DNA of 64,000 nucleotides from Chamaecrista fasciculata (lineage: Eukaryota; Streptophyta; Magnoliopsida; Fabales; Fabaceae), in the NCBI GenBank assembly GCA_003254925.1, contig QANZ01012086.1, forward strand, positions 256,764 through 320,763, read 5' to 3'. The translations under genes were made by a program, and so were the position numbers. Positions 23,636 to 33,210 of the stretch are shown here, piece by piece (position 1 is the stretch's first letter; every line of letters starts with the position of its first letter). The notes under the pieces were generated by a model. It had not been told where the DNA came from. It saw nothing but the letters and a program-made list of their open reading frames with translations, and ran no database searches.

Positions 23636-24067
23636 CACCCTTGAGGTCTCCTTGAACAACAGAAAAATATACTAAAATATTTGTATATTTATTACTTATA
23701 TAATATAACAAATGTTCTTCAATGTGTATTTTATTAGACTGAAATTTTGGAAAAAAAAATTATTTAACAAAAGTAATTTATAAATTTCAATGTAGAATAA
23801 ATACGATTAAAATACAAAATTGAGAAAAGTATTTTCCAATAAATCATATTTTTAATAAAAGATTAATATTTCTTTGAATGAATTTTAGTTGTCAATTAAA
23901 TTATTTGTTTATGCTTTAAACTCATTAAAAAATTATATAATTTGATAAAAAGTAAAAGGGCTTTTAGTTTTTACTTAAGCCTTGTATTTTATTTTTGGGT
24001 TCATGAACAAATTAAACAAACCCAAAAAGAAAGGCCAGAAACCGTAAGCCTTGTATTGATAAATTAC
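23636..24067. other. AT-rich intergenic
   Basis: No gene is seen between the exon relic and the tRNA; a short plus-strand frame running across the tRNA is spurious. Confidence 0.5.
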
Positions 24068-24073
24068 AAAAAA
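24068..24073 (-). terminator. RNA polymerase III terminator of tRNA-Arg
   Basis: Six consecutive T residues on the minus strand start 12 bases after the tRNA 3' end, the usual Pol III stop signal. Confidence 0.8.
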
Positions 24074-24084
24074 GCGACACAAAT

Positions 24085-24157
24085 CGACTCCACTGGGGAT
24101 CGAACCCAGAATCTCTGGTTCCGTAGACCAGCGCCTTATCCATTGGGCCATGGAGTC
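24085..24157 (-). tRNA. tRNA-Arg (anticodon ACG)
   Basis: This 73-nt cloverleaf on the minus strand has acceptor arms GACTCCA / TGGAGTC and discriminator G. The anticodon stem CTGGT / ACCAG encloses the loop CTACGGA, giving anticodon ACG, read as ICG after deamination, for CGU/CGC/CGA. The T arm is 'CTGGG TTCGATC CCCAG', which also serves as the B box; the A box 'TGGCCCAATGG' is intact. No intron and no encoded CCA, as expected for a plant nuclear gene. A T6 terminator follows. It looks functional. Confidence 0.95.
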
Positions 24158-24159
24158 TT

Positions 24160-24780
24160 AGTTATTTACTCAATTAGAGTCTTAGTAAAAGTAGTAAACA
24201 GTGAAAGTGATTGCTATGTGAACCACTCTGTAAAGTTGCATAAACCCATTGATTACTGCACCATTGTAGTATTCTTCTACATTAGTAAAGTTGTATTTTA
24301 TTGGATGAAGTGTGTTGAGGTTAATGACGTGGATTAATTCATCTGGTAACAGAGACAAACATAACAATGAATTTACAATGGATATATAATTATGCATATG
24401 TTTTATAAGTAATCAATTGGCATACACAATAGTACAGTACACATGTAAGAATAAAAAAGTACTCGATCAAAATAAAAGGTGGCAAATTAAGTAGATGTCT
24501 TTTTTTTTTGGCCAAAAAATTAAGTAGATGTTAACTTCAGAAAATTCCAGACAAACGCAGTCAATAATTTATTTCTCATTAGTGTAATAGACAAATTAAA
24601 TTATACACCGTCTTTTTTCAAACCCCCCAAAAAAAAACACCGTATTTATCCCATAATCTCTCCTCAAACTCCCAAACTTTCAAGCTTACATGCAAAGCTG
24701 CAACGAACTCCTATATATATATAACTAATAACTTGCTTATTTATTTGAAAAGCAAGGGTTTGGTTATGTAGTTGAAGATT
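24160..24780. other. Intergenic between tRNA and DUF3537 gene
   Basis: No gene recognised. The right end (about 24650-24783) is the probable 3' UTR of the minus-strand DUF3537 gene. Confidence 0.5.
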
Positions 24781-24783
24781 TGG

Positions 24784-27700
24784 TCAAGACAAAACAACAA
24801 CCTTACTAAGAATCCAGAGTACTAAAGAAAACTCAAAGGCAAACAGAGTATGAAGCAATCCTCGATCCAGCGCGAATCCATACAACGTTACTCCTCCATT
24901 ATTATGCTGCAAATACGTCACTGCATATATATACATATATATAATTGAGTTCATGATGAGTGATGAATGAATGAATGAATGAATTGAAAACTGAAATGAT
25001 ATGAATGAAATCTGACCTAAGGCTTGTCTGGTTTGGAATGAAGATGGTTGTTGTGGGGTTATTGACATGTATATGTCGGAGGAATCATCAGAATCACTTC
25101 CACCACCAGCATCATCAGTACTGTCAGGCACGTGAGATTTCCATTGGTCTGAGTCTAAGTCAGAGGATGCGTTAGTGACAAGCATGTGCCATTTGGTAGC
25201 AATTGAGACTATCCCTTGAGCTCTGTGTGTGATTCTGGCAGCACCCATTAGGCACAAGAACAACCCACTTAATTGCACCACCGAACATATCTGCATTTTC
25301 CAATCAATTCAATTCAAGTTTAATTAACAGTATATTACCAAATCCAACTTGAAAGATGATAACCTTTTCGATTTATTCCTTGTAAGGCAAAATTATAAGA
25401 TTTAGTTTTTCATTATAAAGCAAAATATATACTACTTAACATTAAATGAAAAAAATTATTCTAAATTTTGTTGAAACTTAACAATTAATTAATTATATTA
25501 ATCATTAAATTTGAAGTAGTATTTTAATAAAATAATCAAATTGATATAGTTACATGTTTAAGGAATTAAATCTTATAATTTTATTTTGAGTCAACTAATG
25601 ATGATCTTATCTTTGAAAGATAAGAAATTTCTCAATTTAATTCTTAAAAGTCCCTAAAACATACAATTAAAATCAATTTGATCAAATTATTAAGATAATA
25701 CTTCAAATTTAATAGTTAATCTAATTTTCTAATTTTAGTTGTTGAGTATAATGTCAATAAAATTTAGAATCATATTAGATTTGTCATTAAATTTTAATTA
25801 ATATTATTAAAAAAATGGCTAGCTTGATTGTAATTGCATCTTATGGGGACAAAATATTATAATTTTATCTTTTAGGACTAAGTTGATAAATTTAGTATCT
25901 TTCAGAGACTAAATCATTAATTTATTCCTTGACTTTTTAATGCCTATACATTGAGAAATTTATACTAAATCATTACGTTACCGTTTAATTAATGAATGCT
26001 AAAGTGCACTTTTGGTCCCATAACTTTGGAAAAAGTATCAATTTGGTCCCATAACTTTTTTGTTGCAATTTTGGTCCCATAACTTTGGCAAAGGTCTCAA
26101 TTTGGTCCCATAACTTTTTTTGTTGCAATTTTGGTCCCATAACTTTTGAAAATGTCTCACCGTTGGTCCCAATACTGATTTTCATCCATTATCTGCCGCT
26201 AAAGATGATCTGACATACTGAGTTGGATGATAACGTGGCAAATATGGGTGAAGTTATGAGACATATGAAAATCAACTTGGGACCAACATTGAGACGTTTT
26301 TAGAAGCTATGGGACCAAAATTACAACAAAAAAAGTTATGGGACCAAATTGAGATATTTGCCAAAGTTATGGACCAAAATTGCAACAAAAAAAGTTATGG
26401 GACCAAATTGAAACCTTTGCCAAAGTTATGGGACCAAAAGTGCACTTTAGCCATTAATGAATGAATGAACTTTCTCACCAGAAGATCGCCAGAATTGAAG
26501 AAGGTCTTGTCAGATTTGGAAGCCAAAACCAGCAAGAGAGCACCCAAGTGACTAACAGTGATAGTAACCAAACATCCAATGATAAAGAACCTATATCTGT
26601 GACTCGTAACAGAGAGTTGTTTTCTAATCTTAACATGTTCACTGAAAATAACGTTGGCGTGAGACCCACTACATCCTTCGAAGAGCTTATAAACGCCTTC
26701 GAATCTCAGAATCTGAAGCTCACAGGTTAGGCGAAACAGGACACACACAAGCAAGAAGAGGCCTGTTCGATAGACCCAAGAAAGCAAGACGAAGACGAAG
26801 ACGATGGAGTTAAGTGGAAACCCAGGACTTATGTGAGGGACAGAGAATTTGACGGCAGAGAAAAAAATGATCTTGTGGACAAGCTCCACGAAGAAGGAAG
26901 GTAGGATTATAGAGGCTAAGAATCTGAAGGCTTTTTCTAGCTCGCGTGAGTATCCTCGTTGAACGTAAGTTGTGTCATCTTGTAATATGTCCAAGAACAG
27001 AAGCTGCCTAAGCCCATACCTGCCAATTTCCACAATTCAGAAATTGAATGAAACAGAGCAATAAAACTTTGTAAATAGCTTTTTGGACAAAGTACAAATT
27101 TGGTCCTATATCTTTTGATCAGTTTCCGATTTGGCCCTGTATCTTTTTTTATTGCAGTTTTGATCCTATATCTTTGCAAAAGGTCCAAATTTTGGTCCCG
27201 TATCATTTTTGATCTCATATCTTTTAGTTAAGTTGCATAATTAGTTACGTATCTTTGCAAAAGGATAAATCATTAGTTGATCCTTTTGTAAAGATGTAAG
27301 ATCATTTCTAAATTTGACCCAAAGATATAGAATCAATTATGCAATTAACCCAAAAATAAAGGACCAAATCTGTATCAAAAAAAGATATATGACCAAATTG
27401 GGACATGACCCAAAAATATGAGACCAAAAGTGCAACAAAACAAGATATGAGACCAAATTAGAAACATAACAAAAGATATGGAACCAAATTTTCACTTTAG
27501 CCTAGCTTTTTTTAAAGGGAAGAATATAATACACTCTTCAACTATAATTTTTTGGCCTGATCTTCAACTATAATTTAGTTGTACATAGTTTCCTTTATCT
27601 ATAAAACTTTGCAAATAGTTTTTTTTTTTTTAACATGGCTTGATTGGGAATAGTTTCATCAACTATCAAAATTAGTGAATACTATCCTTTAACTATGATT

Positions 27701-29569
27701 TAGTTATAAATATTCTCCTTAATTATAATTTAACAAATAACCTTTAAATTTTTCACAATACTTGAAACTTTAGCATATTTGAATTGATAATTCATTTTAA
27801 ACTTTGTAGTAGATGAGATCATTTAAAAAAATGATTGAATAGGTATACATACTATAGAGATATATATTTTATGGTTAAGTTAAGGTTAAATAAAATATTG
27901 TGAAATTTTAAGAAATTATTTACTAAAATTTATAGGTTAAGTATTTACAACTAAACTATAATTAAAAGAAGATATTTATTAAGTTTAATAGTTGAATGAT
28001 ATTATTTTATTTAATTTACCAAATTTAAAAGTTAATGGAATTATTCGCAGTTAATTAGTAACAATGGCCACTAACTATTTTGATAATTTTTTTTGACACT
28101 TATCATTCTCTAATCTTCTCAATATATATAAAAGATCTATAGACTCTCTTCTGACTTTGTCAATTTGATCGTTCATCTACATACTAACTTAATCGTTGAA
28201 TTGAGCTCATCACTCTTTACTATTTTGCAACTTGTCCCTATAATGAATTTTGGTCAAAGTGCTCTTTTGGCCTTTTTGTACGGGTCTCAATCTGATTTCA
28301 TAATATTTTATATTACGTTTTCTATTTTATATATTTTATTCAAGTTGTAGATTTGGTCTTATATAACTTTTGATCTCATATCTTTTAGTTAAGTTGTAAA
28401 ATTGATTTCATATATTTGTAAAAAATTTTACCGTCAATCTCACTTGACCTAAAAATATGAGACTAATTATGCACTTAACCCAAAGATATTAGACTAATTC
28501 TACAATCCAACCAAAAAATATGAGATCAATTTTGCAACCTGACCCAAAGATACAAGACTAAAAGTGCGATATGGGACCAAATTTACAATTTGAATAAAAG
28601 ATATGGGACCAAATTGAGACCTAAACAAAGGTTATAGGACCAAAAATGCACTTTAGCCATAAATTTTAGATTCACTTCATATATATGTATATGTATTATG
28701 TAATACTATGATCAAAATACCCATACCCGATGGAGACCCTGAAATTTACCCTATGGGTATAGGTCTAAACCCGTACCCATCCTTAATGGGTATGGGTTCG
28801 GGTATGGTGGTACACTACCCGTACCCTACCCATATACCCATTAGTAATAATAAATATATATTTATATATAAAATATATAATACTTTAAATATTGACATAT
28901 TTTATTAATATATTCATATTTATGATTTATTTTAATTTTTAGTAGTTATAGATGTAAAAAATTGGATAAATATAAATTTTCTATTAACAAAAAATAATTT
29001 ATTTTAAAAAATTTTCGGGTCTGGGTGCGGGTATGGGGATTAGACTACCCAGCGAGTATAGCTATGGGGATTAATTTTGATACCCACTCACATCCGGGTA
29101 TAGGTCGAGATATTATAGTAGCCTACCCATATCCTATCCATATCATCCCTATATAATACCTTTGGAAGAAGCGGGAGAGAGTGAAGAAAGCAATAAAGGC
29201 GAGGGCAGATTCAGGGATTTGAACGAGCTTGTTGAAAGAGATTGGATCAACTTCCGGCGAAGAAGCAGGGACGCGAACGAAGACGGAGCTTAAAATAGGG
29301 ACGACGACTGCCAGAAACACGAACAGAACGTACGAAATTAGCTTTCCGAGGCACGACGAGTGATCCAGAGCACACCACTTCAAGCTCATCCTAAAGTTTC
29401 TGAGTTCGTCGGACATGATCGATTTCGATCTCGCATACGACGGTTGCAGAAGCAACGGCAAATTCACCTGAATCTGTTGATCCTCGAACGACACGCGTTT
29501 TCCGCCGCCGCATTCCTCGTCGCCGCTGTCGTTTGCGTCGCCGGCGGCGGAGTAAGCCTTCTTCTTCAT
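24784..29569 (-). CDS. DUF3537 multi-pass membrane protein
   Basis: Four exons: 29569-29160, 27019-26479, 25290-25017, 24920-24784. They total 1362 nt and encode 453 residues in exact frame. The N-terminus is hydrophilic and acidic ('DANDSGDEECGGGKRVSFED'). Several hydrophobic helices follow, e.g. 'LISYVLFVFLAVVVPILSSV', 'FFIIGCLVTITVSHLGALLL', 'CSVVQLSGLFLCLMGAARIT' and the C-terminal 'LHTLFAFEFSLVLWILSKVV'. An acidic Ser/Asp loop ('GGGSDSDDSSDIYMS') precedes the last exon. This is the plant DUF3537 family, described as distantly related to insect gustatory-receptor-like proteins; transport or receptor function is unproven. Intron 1 (2.1 kb) and intron 2 (1.2 kb) are packed with fold-back elements, one 16 bp from the exon 2 donor and one apparently abutting the exon 1 donor. 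Coding frame is undamaged, so the gene is probably active. Confidence 0.85.
25988..26462. mobile_element. Fold-back MULE-MITE, TTGGTCCC family, copy 1 (intron 2 of DUF3537)
   Basis: A 10-bp duplication ATTAATGAAT (25988-25997 and 26453-26462) encloses a 455-bp element starting 'GCTAAAGTGCACTTTTGG' and ending with its inverse. Each arm is made of modules of about 58 bp containing 'TTTGGTCCCATAACTTT' and 'GTTGCAATTTTGG'; two full modules lie in each arm around a non-palindromic centre ('CCATTATCTGCCG', 'GAGTTGGATGATAACG'). No coding capacity. It lies 16 bp from the exon 2 splice donor. Confidence 0.85.
27076..27511. mobile_element. Fold-back MULE-MITE copy 2 (intron 1 of DUF3537)
   Basis: A perfect 9-bp duplication TAGCTTTTT (27076-27084 and 27503-27511) flanks a 418-bp element (27085-27502). 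Arms contain 'TTTGGTCCTATATCTTTTG' and its inverse, and the right end is 'TTCACTTTAGCC'. Same family design as copy 1, with 'ATATCTTT' in place of 'ATAACTTT'. Confidence 0.85.
28243..28667. mobile_element. Fold-back MULE-MITE copy 3 (intron 1 of DUF3537)
   Basis: ATGAATTTT (28243-28251) and ATAAATTTT (28659-28667) form a 9-bp duplication with one mismatch around a 407-bp element beginning 'GGTCAAAGTGCTCTTTTGG' and ending 'ATGCACTTTAGCC'. The arms are more diverged than in copies 1 and 2, so it is probably older. Confidence 0.75.
28698..29159. mobile_element. GGGTA-rich element abutting exon 1 of DUF3537
   Basis: A 444-bp interval (28707-29150) rich in 'GGGTATGGG' and 'TACCCATA' motifs is bounded by ATGTAATAC (28698-28706) and ATATAATAC (29151-29159), a 9-bp duplication with one mismatch. 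The right copy, read on the minus strand, begins with the GT donor of intron 1, so it starts exactly at the exon border. Inverted termini are weak, so the class is uncertain. Confidence 0.5.
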
Positions 29570-30887
29570 GCTTAATTAATTTCTTTAATTTGTTCGATTT
29601 GATCGGCACGAAGAGACAGAGGGATTGATATGCGAGATGGATGAAGGAAATGGCGGTTGTTGATGTATTTTATTACTTAATATATATATGTATGTATGAA
29701 TGTGAGTTTAAAATGAGGGAAGAAATTAACAAGAAGGACAAAAAAAGGGAGAGAAACCTTGCTTTGTCTCGTGACACTTCTCTTTAATTTGCCTTCGAGA
29801 AGGGGTTTCATGGAGACCAAAGGAATAAAGCATACATATGAATGCTGTTTCTATTTCATTTGCTTCTCATAATTATATCCTTTTCGTTCATTAATACAGG
29901 GTTTGAAATAGGATGATCATCATATATGTACAAATCTTACACCCAAAAAATTTGATATTAGCTACTTAAATCTATTAGAATGGACTTAAGATCAACGTTA
30001 TTAAGATTGAGATCTTAACAAAAATTAGAAAGACTAAAAATTAAATTGAATTATAAAATAGTATGGAGGATTGTAAGATCCTAACAATTTTTTTTTATAA
30101 AAAAATATGTTTCTTCATCACAAATAACAATGAGGAACATTTGTTGCATAATTCAAGTTTCAACTTTCAACAATATAATCCATTATTTCAACAATGGTTG
30201 AGTGCTAAAAGTTGATTCTGTTTTAACGAGAACGAGAAGTGAGAGAGGAGAACTAAATTTGCGATTGCATCCTGCGTTTACGTTCTAATGTGTGTGTGTT
30301 TTCTGTAATTCATTTGGCCTAAGCATTAATTGCATTTCATTTCAGGATAAAAAAAGTTTGAAACGAAGCATTTTGGACCAAAATAAAAAAAAATCTTTGG
30401 ATCTTAAGAACTTATGATCTTACAATTTTACAATCTTAATTAGAAAATTGTAATCCTAATTCGATTTTAACCAAATATGATTTTTTATACGATATGACAA
30501 GATAGGCCTTATTAAGATTGCAATCTTATATGATCTTACGATTTAAGATCTCTATTCTAATAACCTTGGTTGAGACCTATTCAATTATAATTGAGTTGGG
30601 TCGAATTTTTTTTGTCATTAGTTGGGTCGAATTCAAAGACAATAAATTCATGTGACTCGATTGGACTTTGAATTCGGCCCAATTATTTTTTTAATTGTTT
30701 TAAAGTAGTTAATGTCACTAAAGTCATGGAGAAAAGTTTATATATTGGATGTTTGGTGAGGAAATGATCCGTAAAAGAGTGATAGAGGAAAGGTCCAAGT
30801 GGAGTGAAATTTGGTGAGGGGTATCATATCAACTATCAACTATGAACTAGGTGCTATGAGCTATCATCACGGGCCTTAGAGAAAGTA

Positions 30888-31011
30888 TGCCACGTGGCAC
30901 TTCACTAGAGGCTCACGCGTGTGTATGTGTTACTTCTACTCTGCCACTACACTTTCAAGTTTCAACACGTGCGAATCACATGGCTTCACCATTTTGAATG
31001 CCAGCCACGTG
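30888..31011. promoter_or_regulatory. Cluster of three G-boxes (CACGTG)
   Basis: CACGTG occurs at 30891-30896, inside the 12-bp palindrome TGCCACGTGGCA (30888-30899), and again at 30966-30971 and 31006-31011. 'CACGCG' occurs at 30914. G-boxes bind plant bZIP and bHLH factors, and 'CCACGTGGC' matches the ABA-response core. The cluster is about 1.3 kb upstream of the DUF3537 ATG and 2.2 kb upstream of the receptor kinase, so its target is uncertain. Confidence 0.5.
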
Positions 31012-31494
31012 TTTTATATTATAATCTAATTTTTTAAAATCTCTTTTTAATAATTTTAAAACTTATAATTTTATTTTATTGGCTGAAAATTCAAACTCTC
31101 AATTTCAAAACACTTGACATTGAAGTAATCTGAAAACATAAAGTTGAATCAAGAGGATTTATCTTTGAGTTTCTTTTATGGAAGGTTATGGTTGTGACCT
31201 TGAAGCTTGAAACATGCAAGAAGGATGCATAGGGAGAGACCTCTGTGAACCCACTCCGAAGCTCAAGTTAGAGAGTGTAAGAGATGAGAGTAAAAATTGT
31301 AGAGAGATGAATGACTTACCTTGTTAGGGTTTTATGGCGTGTATTTATAGAGGGAAAAAGTAGAGTGTGGTGGGTGGTTGATGGTGACTTGTGCCTGTAG
31401 TGTCAGGCAAGTACACCGAGATTTGCGGGATTGTATCCGAGAAAATCAGTATGGCGCCTGGGCCCTCGGTTTTGGGCTTTTCGGTGTTTGAGAG

Positions 31495-31625
31495 TATAAA
31501 AGTATGTATATCATTTGTCCCTCTTAAAAAGGATAGGGCTGGCGTCGTGGGCACCGAAAGGGTGTATATCACTTGTCCCTCCTGAAAAGGATGGAGCGGC
31601 ACCCGCAGTGCCGGAAGGGTGTATA
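31495..31625 (+). repeat. Two-unit direct repeat of about 58 bp
   Basis: Two adjacent units share 'TGTATATCA' + 'TTGTCCCTC' + 'AAAAGGAT' + 'GGGC/GGAGCGGC' followed by 'CACCGAAAGGGTGTA' or 'GTGCCGGAAGGGTGTA'. The surrounding 31240-31625 is GC-richer than its flanks and looks like part of a foreign repeat, possibly retrotransposon-derived, but no protein signature is visible. Confidence 0.5.
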
Positions 31626-33210
31626 TTATAATCTTAAATTTTTATTATCATTTTCAATAAAAAAAATAAGTAAAAAAAACTTAACTTAAATCATAGAGCA
31701 TTGACAGTTTGACACATAATAAAATTTATTCATTGTTCTATAATTAAAAAAATTAATATTAACTGTTTAAGAATTTCACTTTTTTTTTTTCTTATTTTAG
31801 TTTAGTGAAGTTTTGGGTCTAATTTCTATTTCTAAAATAAGTTATTATCAAATAATGATAATGAAAAAGTGATGCGTTAATATAATAAAAAAAGTTCAGT
31901 AGAATTATAAATATTTTCTTAAGAATGTTTTTTAAGAAAATTATTTATAAATATTATGATCATATACCTTTTTTTTTTTTTNGTCAAATGATATAAAAAA
32001 TTTATTAATTCAGTAATTATTTAATTACTTAGTTGATAATTATACTAAATTTATAGGCAATCAAATCCTAAAACAAATTATATTTTGATTTTTATGCTTT
32101 ATTTGTTGAGAAAGAAAGGCACAATTTTATTATACTTTATTTATTTTTCATTTTAATAAGAATATACCCACCTAATTGATTGAATGCTTATGTTTTGTGG
32201 GGTATTGACTACTGGGGTTTATTATACTTCCAAATTATAATGACAATATAGAGAGTTTATTACTTTCAAACTATAATGTTTTGTGGGTTTTGTACTGAGG
32301 TACCAAATTGATTGAATACTAATGTTCACTAAAGTTATTGCTTTGCTATTTTCACCTAAAAGATACAAAATATAACAAAATTAAGTGACAATATAGAGAG
32401 TTGACCTATTTTCTTTTTATTAAGAAGATATCATATCTATTAGGATAAAACGACAAGGAAGACAAATATTCTCATAAGTTAACCGCGAGCAACATTATAA
32501 AAATGAATGTACTAAAGTCATGAGAGGGCACAATATTAATATTTGATATTATTATATATAAATAAATAAATATAAATTTCAGTTGAAATAGACGAATTGT
32601 AATATATTTTTATTTTGAATATATTATTATTATAGTACATAATTTATTTTCAATAAAAAAATATAATTTTCCAAAATATTTATATATATATATAAACCAT
32701 TTTTCACATCATTTAAAAGAAAAACATGTAATTTATCCTTTTTAAAAGGATCTAGTTAGGACAAGTTACAGCCAATATGCTTAGCATACATAGGAACATA
32801 TAATATAATTACCAAGCATAAGAAACAAATAAAAAATGGTATAAGTTGTTAGCATTGAAGAGACAGCTAATGTAAAAAAGCAGAAATATATAATATTCAT
32901 CATAAACAAGAAACACAACCAAGCTAATCAAAATTCCTAAACAACATCACCTAAGAATATGAGACCAAAAAACTCCCATATGGCCGGCAAAAACCAGCTC
33001 ATCATTTTTCACACCAACGACATTGTCAATGTCACTCCTTTACACCATTCATACATTCATTAATTCCCTTAATTCCTATGCTCATTAATCTATTCTCATT
33101 CTCATCATTCATTTTTATCTTTTCTTCATTTTTTCTTTATTTTTTTCTTGATTCCTTGATGACTTGATCTCTCAAAACCCATCTCAGTTTCCATATTCTT
33201 TCTTCTGTTT

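Larger units (their letters stand above)
29580..33205. other. 3.6-kb intergenic region between divergent genes
   Basis: This is shared upstream DNA of the minus-strand DUF3537 gene and the plus-strand receptor kinase. Contents: a probable inverted-repeat element near 29992-30569 (arms 'GTTATTAAGATTGAGATCTT' and, on the other strand, 'GTTATTAGAATAGAGATCTT'); a cluster of three CACGTG boxes (30891-31011); a GC-richer insert at about 31240-31625; a T-rich tract with an N at 31982; and AT-rich sequence to 32900. No gene recognised; the opposed 85- and 64-codon frames at 31345-31602 lie in the repeat. Confidence 0.5.

Noticed and set aside
23942..24337. 131-codon plus-strand frame ('STGDRTQNLWFRRPAPYPLG')
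   Set aside because: The frame runs antisense through the tRNA-Arg gene; the protein-like match is the well-known translation artefact of a tRNA.
26395..27218. Extra N- and C-terminal sequence of open frames around DUF3537 exon 2
   Set aside because: These parts read through the splice sites into fold-back repeat sequence ('KVMGPKLQQK'-type translations); the exon proper is 27019-26479.
29992..30569. Possible hAT or other inverted-repeat element with 'GTTATTA..GAGATCTTAA' ends
   Set aside because: Arms are suggestive but I could not find a matching target duplication or clean borders, so it is only mentioned within the intergenic description.
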